Positions 50,511 through 63,481 of a DNA stretch of 64,000 nt are shown here, piece after piece (within the stretch, counting starts at the first letter, position 1; every line of letters begins with the position of its first letter). Where the stretch lies: contig WACJ01000132.1 of NCBI GenBank assembly GCA_008973525.1, positions 186,001 through 250,000 of the forward strand, given 5' to 3'. Below the pieces are notes generated by a model. That model had not been told where the DNA came from. It saw nothing but the letters and a program-made list of their open reading frames with translations, and ran no database searches. Position numbers and translations under genes: made by a program. Source of the stretch: Stenopsyche tienmushanensis. Taxonomy: Eukaryota; Arthropoda; Insecta; Trichoptera; Stenopsychidae.

Positions 50511-52341
50511 TTCATTGCAGATTGTCATCGATTACAGACTTCAGGGCTACTTCATCCGTCTGGACGAGTCATCCACTTCGAGGCTCGTCTTCCACATTTA
50601 ATTTCTGTAAGCTATCGTTGGCATTTCCTGATAAATAATACGTTGTTTCGATGGCCATATCTCCTGTTGTCGTTAAGGAAGCCGATTTTTTTGTCTCAAT
50701 GGACTCTTTTGAAGAGGGTGCATCGAATCATTTCATATGCATGTAAATGAAATAGATTATTAGTGTGGTTTTTGACATTTATTAAATTAAACAAAATACA
50801 CTTGTTGTATAGAGAATATACAAATATGTCTTGCTTTACGCTAGACTTAATACATTTATCTCGCAGACTTGACATTGAGATTGAACATTCACAATAGCTC
50901 TAAATAGATGTGTATTAGATAAAAGTGATATTACAAGGATCAAAACCTGCAAAAGACTGATTGTAACATGACATAATAACAGTGATAATTAAATAATATA
51001 TTGCACATAAATTATATTTATGCCGATACAGTGAAAACAATATTTATGGCAAGATTTTCAAATATCCATCATCATATTTTTATTAAAACTATTCGTTAGC
51101 CTATATTATCATTCAATATAAAGTGAATGTTTATAAAATAAATAATTTTCTAAAAATATCATAGTCTTATAAATACGTATTATATTTTCATGCTATTCTA
51201 TAGCATCTGTAAAATTACTATTATTTTCATATATGAATAAAAAATGTTATCTTAATACTTGTCTAGCCTCTATGTTCCTTTTCTCATAAAAAAAGATGTT
51301 TTTAAGACAAAAACATTTTTAAGCTGCAAAGTATAAGTATAGTTTGTTGTATATTTATTTACAATCAGTCAGTGTTTAAATAATAATCTTTAAAGGCACC
51401 ACTTAAGGCTAACTTTACAGCAATCAATATCTAATAGGGTTCATAAGAATTTAATTCTATCAGAATCAGTCATTTCTTCAGTATTTTTTTTAATAAAATA
51501 TTGCTTTTAGCAATAATATTTGATAGAGTAAATTTCTGAGCTTTAAATCTTAACGATTGATAAAAATCGGGTACCAGTAAAGAACATCACTTTTGTTATG
51601 ACGGCTTTTTAGGGAACATCATGATCTTACAATAGAAAACAATTAGATAAAAAAAAATTTTTTACAAGGAACGTCCAGAAAGAAAGTGTACTCGTTTTTT
51701 TTTAAATCGAAAAGGCAAAATATTTATGAAAAATTTACAAATTCACGATGTACATGAAATACTATTTTTTCTCGTTGTCTTCTTGTTGTATGAAACCTGA
51801 CCTCTTGTCTGAAAATCTGAAATGGCGCATTTCCTTAAACCGGATTGCGCTCCTCTGCAGCTGGCAGAAATCAGAATAGAGACGCTCATTTCAACAACAG
51901 TTTACTGTTGATTGATATAAATTACACCGCATTCTCCTCCAATACCTTGGCTGTGAATGCAGTTTTGCCAATCGGAAACAAAAATCATACAGCAACAGTG
52001 CATCAGTACACTTACTTTGTGGATACGCCTCAATGTCATTGAAAATCTTTTTTGGTACCCCACCCTTAACATGCTTAAACAATAATACTTTTATGAACAG
52101 ATTATATATATAATATTTTATTTGTAAATAATATAAATTTAATTTTGATAATTCATTATTTAATAATATTATCAATTTTCTAGATCATTTATTAGCTTTC
52201 ATGGTGCAAACACCATTATATTAATTTAATAAAATAGCACACATTTTTTAAGATTTGTACAACCGTGTATATAAGAAAATAACAATAATACGTTAGTTAA
52301 ATTTGTTAAATATTAAATATAATGGCAGACGTTTACGGTGG
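50511..52341. other. intergenic region between the LINE fragment and MFSD6
   Basis: Mostly AT-rich. The stretch 51665-52070 is GC-richer and begins GAACGTCCAGAAAGAAAGTG, which looks like the end of a mariner-type element, but no transposase can be read. MFSD6 3' UTR probably occupies part of 52100-52341. Confidence 0.35.
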
Positions 52342-55300
52342 TCATTTCAAATCTTCACCGTCGCTGTTCGCATTTTCATCATCCTTGATTTGAAGCTTTA
52401 CGCCTGCTTCATCATCGTCGTTGATGAATGCAGCTTTTACAGATTTATCGTTGTTGCTATTTTTTAGGCAATTTTCGGTTGCGCCGTTCTTTTGCGTATC
52501 ATCCTTGTGTTCGTCTTCGACCCCAGTGGGTACATGTTTCAAAAGCGTTACACCCAAAATACCGTGAGCAATAGCGGCCACGATTGCCAACACCGCAAAT
52601 ATTCTAAAAGCCAGCCTTCCGCCTACTTTGTAATATAAATAGCCTCCGAGAAAAGATCCAATTGCGAATCCTAAAAAATACAATTACATAAAAAGATTGA
52701 AAAAATATCATTAATGTAGAATACAGCATCACAAAAGGCATTTTGTGGTGCCGCAGATGACAATATTGGTCCCAGAAATTTAAATCGGGCAATATAAGCT
52801 TACGAGATGTTTCTATCTTGTTGGGACAATCCTGTATTCATTGGAAATATTTAATTGCCCAGTAAAATATTTATTATAGAAGTAACTGTCTCAAGAATTG
52901 TCCTCAGTATAATTACATAGGCGACAGGGATACAAAAACCTTCAAATCACACAGTTTCAAACATGAACAACCACTTGCAAAGCAGTAACAAGGGTATGAA
53001 GCGCTCGTGGCAAGTATTTAACTTGCAAGGAGATTAAAAGTACAAAGATATTAATACAAAGTAAAAATATGTTTAATTTTTTTGCTTCAAATCACTTGTC
53101 CCGGACTTAGGACTTCCATGGTGAAGAGTGTCATCGCTCTTCCGTCGACATACGTGACTCCACACACTTCTACTAACATACTTAACAAAATCGATTATTT
53201 TTAGGCCCAACATGGTAGAAACGTCCCTTAAGAGGTGAACCGAGAATGGTAGGACCTTCGAATATTGGCACACACTTGCTACGTTGAAAACAATGGGCTT
53301 AAAAATTGATAATATAATCATTTCGTACCAACACCATCATCCATTCCAGCCATTATGCCTTGCAAAGTTGCTGACAGACCAGGCGGTGCTACCGCAGCAG
53401 CATATCCTACTATTGTTGAATAGCACAAAGCGTATGTGGGTCCCTGAAGAAACATCTGAAATTTTGGAATATAAATAAATAAATAAATAATACAATAAAC
53501 ATGAATTTATACTTTGATTAGCTTAAATAGTTAAAGCAGAATGATAGCTACAACTTACTTCTACTATAACCAAATGCCAGGGTTCAGTAATCAATGATAT
53601 TGATAAAAGTCGCAAACTATAACACAACAAACTCAGCGTTAATGTGTTACGAAACCCTAAATATTTAAGTATTTTACCTGAAAAATCATAACAGCAAGTT
53701 ACAAAAATGACATGAGATACAAAGATTAGGAGCATCAGCTAAAATTATCAATTATATAAAAGCTTCCTGGATGTGTAAGTGTGTGATTTTTATACCGGTG
53801 TTATAACATAAATTTATGTTAATGTATATAGTTCGGGGTGAAGGGTAAATTTGAGTGGTGAAACTCGAATAACTACGTAATGTGCGTTGGGCGAAGGATG
53901 CCAGTTAATTTTTGGGGTCGGAATGATCGTTTTAGCTATGGGAAAACCTGGTCTTCCTGATTTTTTCGACTATTGAATGAGTAGTATTATTTAGCGTGAA
54001 ATGTTATTTACATTTGTCATCCAAAAAATGTATATTTTTCTTAATGCATAGTTAAATTATCATATTCTTTAAAAGTACGTAAAGCAATAAATTATTGTAT
54101 CTATTACCTGATACAGTAAAAAATAAAATCTCTCCCCCAAATGATTCGACAGCAATGATAAGACCCTCCAACATTTTTATATTGCCATAATTACCAGACT
54201 CGGTTGCTACTTCTTCTAAAAACCTAAATGGTTAATAAAATTTAATTAAAGTTGAATGGTAAGGTTGAAAACTTCAATACAAATTTTCTAAGCTCACCAA
54301 AACATGTAATAAATTATGAAACTATCAAACACTCCAGCAATAACTGCAAATATGATAAAGATGAATATAGTACGTTCTTTTAGCAGCTTAATAAGGGTTC
54401 CGCCAGCTCCTTGAGGGCGAGACATTCTTGGAAGCTTAAAGCAGAATTTGTAAATCAAATAATATTGAATGTATATATTTTCCTTATAACATAACATTTA
54501 ATATAAATTATTACCTCGAGTTTTTTGCAAAAATACATATCAAAAACTGTAAAAATCGCAATCAAAATGAATGCCGGGGTAAAGTCTTTAATTATCTGAT
54601 CTCCACTCCAATAGTCAATAAGCCAGCCAGAAATAAAGGCCGTCAAACCGTAGCCTGCAGTCCCAAAAGCCCGCTGAAAACCATATTTCATTCCATTTTC
54701 AGGGCCTATAAATAATTAGATGATAATTATTAATATATGTCATTGGGTGTGTGAATAAGTTCCTGCCGCATTTATATTGACGTACGACAACCGAGCTATA
54801 AAATCAATGCGTGTCATTCCGTTAAAAACTGGGTTGATTCTTGGATAGCTTTAAAAGGTTTGTTCCATATACATTCCTGTACCGTTCATCCGATTGCAAT
54901 GAAACGTTGATGAGTTATTGAGCGTGTATCCGAGAAGGTTTTTACATTAGCACAACCATTATGCGTGTGCGGAATTTGTTTTGCGAGACGATTAACGGAT
55001 GCACCATATTGGCGCATATTGGTCTGGTGAAGTGAAGCAGAGCCGCTAGTCGGGGCGGGATACAGTCGGCTTTCGAGACACGTATGCTTTTGGATCCAAA
55101 CCCACAGTCCGCGCTACGCACTGTGATATATTTTCACATAAAACGGCGAGAACTTATTCACACACCCAATATGTGCATACATTATATTTGGATTAAAAAT
55201 ACATATTCATACCTAATACATCAAAACACACAGCATCTCCGATGCAGTTAGCGACATTGAATGCCACCGTTCCAACGCACATGAATATCACGAATCCCCA

Positions 55301-57635
55301 AAACGTGATCGTTCCATATAAATTATAGTTCTCGTCGGTTATGACAAAATGAGCGTTATCGTGCAGAATCATCGATAGATTCATCGCCTTCATTTCTTCG
55401 TCGAAAAATGCACACGAGAGATATTTACAATCACTTTTGAAAATGCATCTTTCTCTTGAATTAATAAATTCTTGTAAATTCGAATCGTCTTTATTTACAG
55501 CTTTGATCTTATTGCTCGCGTTTGTATTTTCTGAATTTTCCGCTTTGTAATCGACCATATTTAACGCCTTACAAGACGTTTCATCAGATATTGAATTATT
55601 AAAGTATAAAACATTCAGAGTCTGTTCAGGGGATTCGACGTCTTCGATTTCGAGCCAAAATTGCCAGCCGAGATTCCAACGATCGTCTGTATGGTTTGTT
55701 TCGAGAGATTCATTCATGAGTACTAACTCGTTTGCACATATCCATCCGCAGGATGCTGATATCAGTTTGGAATAATTCATACACGATTGATTATCTGAGA
55801 TATTAAACTGAAAATGTCATTTGATTATTAAAAAAATATAACTATATATGATATATATTCAAATATTATTTTTCATAAGTTTACCTCATCACATGGCGGA
55901 AGTATTTGTTGAACATTTACATAAAATTGTTCACTGTGAGTATTTTGTCTGAAATCTTTCAAAGTGGTCATATTTTCAGTCTTCATTTCATATTCGCTTT
56001 GTGGCGGTTGTGGTAAAAAAAACATACAAAAATATGAGCTGCTCATTATAGCTATTAGAAGCATGAATATCAACTTTCTTTGTTTCTAGAATAAAATTTA
56101 ATCAGCAAAATTAAAATTATTTACAATGTATATTAGAAATAGGTTACAGATATGAAAATAAATAAATGATAAAGACACTGATATTGATGCACAAACTAAG
56201 TCACATCTGATAAACTTTCATAGTAGTATCAGTTGTTTATTGAAAATATTACAAATGTACAATAAGTTACATGAGAAGCACTATTTGTGATATTAACGCT
56301 TATGAAATATAGACCATGAAAAAGCATTTGATATGTCTGTCATATGTCTGAGCTGATGGTGAAAGATTAGAGAGGGTCACACAATTCAAATATCTTGGGA
56401 GCTGTTAAAATAAATTGTGCAACAGAAGTAAAGAGAACCACTCTACGATAGAGAAAGCAAGAAAGCTATTTTCTTTAAATGAAGAGTGTATTAATTTCAA
56501 GATTTGCTTTCAGATTCTGATTCTTATGCTGCTGCATGGTCAGCGTCCTTTTGTGTGGGTCGGAATCACGGATCCTGACGAACACCATGTGTAATAAAGC
56601 TAGAAGCATTCAAAATGTGGACATATAAATACGGCTGCCGGAGGGGAAGGCAAGGAGCAGTAAACAGCCTTAATTGAGGGGGAACTTAAGGCGGCTACAT
56701 AATCAATGGGACGCAGAAAGGCACCGGGTCCGAGAAGTGTTCCTAATGAGGTGATCATCGAGGTGGCGAGGAACCTCCATGATAAAGTACTGAAAGTGTT
56801 CAATGTGTGCTTGAAAGAGGGTTTTCCATTATTACAACTCGATTTAGTGTAGTAAATACAACATAGTAAAGGAAAGGTTAAATGTATGATACAAAGCAAA
56901 AAAGTCAGTCTATCTTTCTTGGCAGACAATAAAACAAATATTTCTTACATGAAAGTAGTCAACAAGAAATCCAATCGCAGGTTTAGCTAAAGCCCAAAAG
57001 AACGGTAGAAAACCAGTGACGATTCCCATAATTGCAGGGGAAATACCAAGTTGCTTTCCAAATACATTTAATTGCGGCAAAATTGGTCCAATTGCTGCAA
57101 AACAATATAATAATATTAATATAAAAAAGCATTTATATTTATTATGTCAATTCTTATTAACAAAAAGGCAAAAATATTAGAGGGATCAAAGAATATTCGC
57201 GTATTTAGTAAAAAAAAGTTTATAAAATATGATTTTCTTCATTATTCAACACATTTTTCTATCGCTTTGGCAGTCGTTTTTTTTTTTCAGGACCTTCATG
57301 GACCTGAAAAGGTGGAGATTAGGATGTTTGATATCTGGACATTTTGCTCTTAATAATAAAAAAAATAATTAAAAAAAGATAACTCAAAGATGTTTCTGTC
57401 ACTGTGTCCAGATACAAATAGAGCTGAAAGATAAAGTCTCAAAATATGCGAATACTCTTTGATAAAATAAAATTATACTGCATAAAATAATTTTCATATG
57501 AAAATTGATAATAAAATTCTTTAATTAGGAAAATTCAAATGTACGTAATATATTTATATATTACAAATACTTACCGGCAAAAAAGAAAAAAAAATGCGCC
57601 TTAATTGGTAGGAGTTTACGATTTATTCTGCCCAT
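52342..57635 (-). CDS. MFSD6: MFSD6-like major facilitator superfamily transporter
   Basis: Ten exons join in frame in transcript order 57635-57575, 57094-56949, 56085-55885, 55807-55213, 54705-54515, 54434-54298, 54223-54108, 53677-53559, 53455-53329 and 52670-52342, giving 673 residues. The protein is a multi-pass membrane carrier with the MFSD6 plan: PILPQLNVFGKQLGISPAIM and PFFWALAKPAIGFLVDYFH near the N-terminus, then one large loop (residues ~95-300) with several N-x-S/T sites, then FGTAGYGLTAFISGWLIDYW, YYMFWFLEEV, GPTYALCYSTIVGYAAA, PPGLSATLQGIMAGMDDG and GFAIGSFLGGYLYYKVGG. The C-terminal tail is acidic. The substrate is unknown. Phases match at every junction. The start MGRINRKLLPIK precedes the first membrane segment. 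Confidence 0.93.
54743..55169. mobile_element. 427-bp Tc1/mariner-type MITE in an MFSD6 intron
   Basis: TTGGGTGTGTGAATAAGTTC at 54743-54762 is repeated exactly in inverted form at 55150-55169, with one further matching base pair outside. No transposase is encoded. The interior resembles 8790-8950 in inverted orientation. It lies within the intron between exons 4 and 5 (54706-55212) and leaves both splice sites intact. The target duplication is not clear. Confidence 0.85.
56375..56830 (+). pseudogene. LINE fragments (two types) in an MFSD6 intron
   Basis: Antisense to MFSD6. At 56375-56590 the plus strand reads VTQFKYLGS and further degraded thumb-like sequence of an RTE-type reverse transcriptase. 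At 56690-56830 a second piece reads MGRRKAPGPRSVPNEVIIEV, ARNLHDKVLKVFNVCLKEGF, the N-terminal part of an R1-type reverse transcriptase. Both lie in the intron between 56086 and 56948 and are fragmentary. Confidence 0.65.
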
Positions 57636-59482
57636 GATGATTAAACAAATATTACACTATGTAGATAAACTTTTGTCATCGTTTACACAGCATTTTGATT
57701 TAAGTTAGACGCCTAAAAACAAAATTAAAATTCAATTTGTGTGAATTTAAGCAAACTGCAATTAAATTACATTTATGTTAGAGCACCAAATTACTAATCA
57801 CATAAAGAAAGAAAAAAGATGAGAGAATGATAACAGTGATATTGTATAAAGCATTTTCAACCTTTGAACTGATTATACAATTAGCATACTTTACATGACA
57901 AAAATACTCATTATTTAACATTCGATGACGGAATAGACATTAATTTGAATAAAACATTGTGGAAAAATTATAAAATATAAATTCATCGATTGAGTATGTA
58001 ATGAAATAAAAATAATTCGAGCTCTAACCACAATATAAAAGATATCAATTCCACATTAATTAAAATGGTGGTTTCATAATATTCCATATGTATTTTTTTA
58101 AAAGTACAATTATATATAAGAAATATATTTGTTGATGTAAATTTCTTGTCTATTTTTAATATAAGAATAAAATAGTATCATTCAACACATCTAACATTCG
58201 ATACATATAAAATATGAATAAAAACATGATAAATAAGTTTACATACAATCTTCACTCCTACAAAACATCAGTTCGACTGTCTCATTACAAACAGTGTTGC
58301 CAACGCAAAAATATTAATTCCTTTGGTCGGCTTTTAAAAGTAATAAAATATTTTTTTTAATAGCATTAAGTAATTTAATCATATTTTTAAAGTTTATAAT
58401 AGGGTTTCAAATCGAAACTGAACCATAATAAATATTTAATTTAAAGTATTTTTTAATTTTTAATTTGCTTTTTGTTCTAATAAAGCTGTTAAAAATGTAT
58501 ATAAATCAACATAATATACATGGCATTATTCTATTCAAGGTTACATTACTTCTCAACTATTTTCATTATTCGAATTTGCCTACTTCTAAATGCCGCCTAA
58601 AAATGATTCCCGGAAAGAGATTTGTTAAGATTTATTGTGTTAATGCTAATTCAAATTGTTAGTCAATCGATCAAGTGTTAAACATAAAAAGTAGGATACG
58701 CCAGTCACTTTCATATTCTTATTGTTTTGAATGTTAATATGACTCCTTGATTGGGATCTTTGGTAATAACATGATGCATAATTCAACTTTACCATTTCGA
58801 TTTATTCAATCTACAATTTATTTATGATAATCAAAGATTTTCTGTAACATATACCTCTAAATTTTGAGACAAAAACACGCGTCCTTCTGTCCGACTTTGG
58901 TCGTAAATATTTCCCCTATCGGACCACTTAAAATCTCAAAATTCCAAAGGAAAAATTTATTGTTGACATCTCTGATTATTACGCTCTTTGACATTTGAAG
59001 ACAAACACGTAATATTATGGCCATTGACCCAAATGTATTTATATTTCTTAAAATCTATCACATTGCAATTTAATAAATAGTGTTTATGGATTGATTTTAA
59101 ATATTTTTTTCTTCGTCGAATTAATATTCCTAATAAAAATATATTTTTAAATTTATTTATCCACTCAATATTAAATGCATTGGAATTCAGTTTAAAAAAA
59201 TGTATAACAGCCATAAATAAATTTAATAATTAGTATTGTCCAAATTTATGCGAAAATATATTTTATTTGAATTTGTTAATTCGTTTAAAAACGTTTTTTT
59301 TTAAAATATCATTTTTTTAATTTTTTGGACAAAAATATTGTTTTTTATTCAAATTTATATATTTATTGAATACAATATGTCGAATTTATAGCGTGAGATA
59401 ATTATGTATAATATTTACGGCACTTATTTAAATTTCAAAATATAACGGTCGTCAGAGCTCGCGTCGCGTACATTGCAAGGTT
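57636..59482. other. MFSD6 upstream region
   Basis: AT-rich. CAGTGTTGCCA at 58292-58302 is identical to the 11-mer just upstream of Rpn6 and lies 657 bp upstream of the MFSD6 start, so the MFSD6 transcription start may be near it with a 5' UTR intron in between. No other gene seen. Confidence 0.4.
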
Positions 59483-59537
59483 ATGGCAGCCGAACTGACA
59501 TTAGTGATAAAACTTTTAGGTAGATTAAATGATAAAT
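59483..59537 (+). CDS. candidate first coding exon of an unidentified gene
   Basis: An ATG with a GC-rich upstream patch (GTCAGAGCTCGCGTCGCGTA) opens 18 codons, MAAELTLVIKLLGRLNDK, plus one base before a consensus donor GTAAGT at 59538. The context looks like a 5' UTR and start exon, but I found no following exon in the remaining 4.4 kb and do not recognise the peptide. The gene could continue beyond the right edge, or this may be a chance arrangement. Confidence 0.3.
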
Positions 59538-59539
59538 GT

Positions 59540-60540
59540 AAGTAACATATTTCCAAGTTAATTTGTATGGCCTCAAGATGAATACGCTTATCTAAGTCAT
59601 CCTCGATTTGACGATATTACAGAATCAAACAAATATTTGAAACTCTAGTGTTGACAATTACATCGCCTGTTCTTCGACATCGACCCACATCGGCTAACAA
59701 AAACTGAGGTAAATCCAAAACATACATACATAAATGAAACGACAATCGGCAAATGAGAGATGGATCTATTTATCAAATTATTTGAAAAACCATTAAAAGA
59801 ATTATTTTAATTAAAACGTATGATTGACACAATTCTATGAAATACACTTAATTTCTCTCTAAAACCTATTGATTGAGTGAAAGTGTATTTCTACACACAA
59901 AATCGTTTAATAAAGAATACTTTAAATCGAGCAAAACACATCGCCAAATATGCACCGAGCCATTTTTAATAAGCTTCAATAGTAAGTAAATTTTTTAATC
60001 AAATTGTTTTTGAACACTAACTGATTTAATATGTTTCAGACACATCAACTAAACTGAAACAATTCTAAAATACTAAATCTTAAAAACTGACATAACATAT
60101 ATCCAAGGTCTTTGACGAAATTTGAGCAGCACTAAATGTGACAAAAGGTAAATACAGATAAGGAAAATTGATAACAATTATAAAGGAAGAGTTTACTTAG
60201 AAGTAAATTAAGCCATCTTCTATTACGACATGTTGCCTTAGCCTTTTTGTAGCACAATATAATTTTGAAGGAGGATTTAAAAAAGCTTTAAAATAATTAT
60301 TTATATTATCAATCAGTTCAATTTTATATGGCATTGGCGCTTTCTTTATCTTACAAATCGATTCAATGTGCTCGATATGAAAAATTATTTAGTTTAAACA
60401 ATCTGTAGTTAAATTTCAATGCATTCTGGGAATACATCAAGTATTAATGAAATTACATCAATGCAGTTTTTATCAAGCAGCCAGAAAAATTGCCTCATTT
60501 TTTAAATATATTTTGTATAGTTATTCATACTGGATAAGGA
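59540..60540. other. AT-rich spacer, no feature seen
   Basis: No coding or repeat signal supported. Confidence 0.3.
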
Positions 60541-60544
60541 TTTG

Positions 60545-60800
60545 TCATTAAGCAAAATTATCATATATGGGTTGATGAAAATTTTTGTGTTATTCAGGAA
60601 AAATGTCTACATCCAAAAAAAGTTACTTTTTGGAGTGCATTTTGAACAAATAGAATCATTGGGTCACATTTTTTCGAAGATGGTGCTGGAAATGCTGTTA
60701 CTGTTAATGTTGAGCGATATCAATCAATGTTGTATGTCCACAATTGAATCATATTGTTGTCTATTTTCAGCAAGACGGCACTATGTGTCACACAAATCAT
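60545..60800 (+). pseudogene. mariner-like transposase fragment
   Basis: Reads, with frameshifts, WVDENFCVIQEKCLHPKKVT, FWSAF and IGSHFFEDGAGNAVTVNVER, followed by YQSMLYVHN. This is the central part of a DD37-type mariner-like transposase (the KVTVWSA ... FFED-GNAVTVNGERY segment). The third catalytic region is not preserved. Confidence 0.75.
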
Positions 60801-60969
60801 TAAAACATGGTATTCTTTAACTCTTTCAAACCGGAGAAAATACACGCTACACTCTAATGTAAATCCACTTTTTTGTCAGCTCTGCTGCATTGTGTAACAA
60901 GCATGATAATGCTCATGGCTCAATAAATGAACCTTAACACTGTTGATAGCATTTCTTCGCAATATTCTT

Positions 60970-61102
60970 CAACGAGTGGTGATACTCGGCTAATGACGCT
61001 ACTCCAGAACAGTCAAGGGGGAATAACAAAATTGGTCAACGATAAGAATGATGCGAGTGTTTTAATTATAAAATCAAACTCCTGTTCGCAAGACAACACA
61101 AA
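60970..61102 (+). repeat. dispersed repeat copy 2 (pair with 8605-8735)
   Basis: Matches 8605-8735 in the same orientation. Lies about 170 bp after the mariner-like transposase fragment. Confidence 0.7.
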
Positions 61103-63473
61103 TGAAATTCTTCTTATTTTTGTTGAAAGTGCTTAATAGCTTATCCAACGAAAGTGATTTCAGTTAATTATACTTAAATTTTATAACGGTTAAAAGATTC
61201 TTTAAAATACGATTTTCTGTTGAATAGTAAGTATGAACATTTACGAGTTTCTATGCTTCCTGGCCATCGAGAATTTGTCTCCAAATATGAATTTGTAACA
61301 ACTACAGTCTTTGTATAATGTCTTCCAGATGTCAACCATCCAAATGTCTTTCCAGATAGATCTCGAAATTAGCATTCCTAGCCTTGTCAGTTCATAAGAC
61401 CGTCTTTTATGATGCGTCTACTATCTAGCATCACATTGTTTTTATTAGCATGGCCAATGACCGAGCAAGCTTGTTGATCTAAGATGAACAAAAGCTGAAA
61501 GAAGACGTGCCATAAGTCCATATCTATCCCGTGCATCCGACTATCGAATTTGGATCGTTTTTATGCGTTTAAATCCTAGTTTTTATCAATCAGCTCTTGG
61601 ATTGAGACCTTGGGTTCTTGCATGCCTTCGTTACGTAAGCATTATGTGTTCAAAAACAACAGTAATCAATTGAATGAAATACACTGACAGACATGCCGTT
61701 GAAAATTTGCACACATGTTTCTCTTAATGTAATGATTTTCTATTTATAGACGTTTTGGTTGTTTTATAGTACACGATTTTTAATCAAATAAAGTACGTTT
61801 AATCTCTGATATGGATGTGGAAATACAAAATTGAGTTAAACAATACCTATACGGGATCCATGTATACCTACTAGTCACAACTGAAGAAAAATAATATGTA
61901 GCGAATGTATGAACAATCCAATGCAGTAAAAAACGTTATCTAAATGATGCGAGAATTTTACTGTCTGATTAAGCATATTCTTCCCGTAAATTATGCTTGC
62001 ATTCCTTCCATAAAACGAAATATTCTTCGTTGCTTAAAATTTAAAATTCATATTTTCAGATTCAGCTTTTGGACTGAAAATCTTTTAAGCAGCTGCGTCG
62101 TAGCGTATTTCGTGCAGCTGTATTTTATGATTAATTGCTAATGTTTGTTAATATAAGCGGTCAATTTAAAGCTATAGAGTGTTCATAACATGTTATTGAT
62201 AAAAGAGAACGGTGCAAGTAAAATTTTTCAAATTTAATTAGAAAATCTTGAATATCATTAAATAATACTAATATTGAAGCGGTTAATCATTCATTTGAGT
62301 GTGGTAATGTATTGAATTTTCAGATAAATTTATCAAATCAAATGATATCTATATATTGACTGGCATTATTGCTTTCCTGGGAAGCTTACTAATCGGTCCT
62401 TGTTAACTGACAGAATAACGTAGAATGTTTTCTAGAGAAGAATATGAATATTATGGATAACTCCCATTAAAACTGTACAAAAGTGTTTTCCAAGATTTTC
62501 TATGATAAGTTTGAAGCAAATGGAATTATAAAAAAATTGATTGTATAAAAATAGAGCATTTTAAATCTCCATTGCCATAAAATCTGGCCAGTGCCGTTTA
62601 TAAAAGTTTTGATTTCTATAATTGACAAGTCTAGTGCAAATATTTAATTATGTCAACCAATCAAATGCTCAGTCTCACTCAAAGAAGATTATTTATCAAG
62701 ATTAAAACGTAAATAGTATCATACAAGAATGATATGTGGTGTAAAGATAAGAACATTTAAAATAGTAAATATAGAGTCTTGATAACATGATTTAATTTTT
62801 TTTTTTAAATATCTCCTAGCCAATGGTGCAGAATATTAATAATAAAATATTCATCCCGCATTGAATTAATATACAATGAATCAATGCGGCATCCGACAGA
62901 TCAAATAATATAAAATAAGTTTTTTTTTTTTAAAAGGGAATTATGAAAGCTGAAAAAATAAAACGGGAGAAAATAAATTTCACCACTGGCAACCCCAAGC
63001 GTGTGTTATCGTACTCTCGCGTGGTCGAATATTATCAATTGAAACCGGTTCATTTCGACGATTATAAAATTAGACCACATCTGCATTACAGAACGATTAC
63101 ATAAATTCTCCGAGAACAATGTCGACTTCCGCAGATCGTCTGACTTTCTGCGTGCTTTATTTTTTATTCCATGCTGTCGATTTTTTCAGGGTTGCCTTAT
63201 CAAAGAAATGCAAACGTCAATCCAATCGGTGGTATCGGTTGAAGGCTCTCAAACATTGCGGCTGTCAAAATATATATTATTTTTTATAAATATTTAAGCG
63301 AGAATTTCATCTGCAGTTTATCCAATAGTCATTATTAAAAAAAAAAAACATTTAAAATATGACATTTTAACATTAGTAACATCAGCATGAAAAAATGTCG
63401 TACAAACTCGATATAGATTTAAACTTTTTTTGAGGGATGATAGTATACATATACACACGTCAATATTTTAATC
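61103..63473. other. AT-rich spacer, no gene seen
   Basis: No feature supported. A GC-richer patch near 62990-63250 contains no recognisable coding sequence. Confidence 0.3.
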
Positions 63474-63481
63474 GTATAAAA

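Noticed and set aside
51665..52070. Possible mariner-type element with GAACGTCCAGAAAGAAAGTG end
   Set aside because: No matching right end or transposase sequence could be read, so it is mentioned only as part of the intergenic region.
55193..55780. 195-codon minus-strand frame as a separate gene
   Set aside because: It is the large loop exon of MFSD6 and joins neighbouring exons in phase at both ends.
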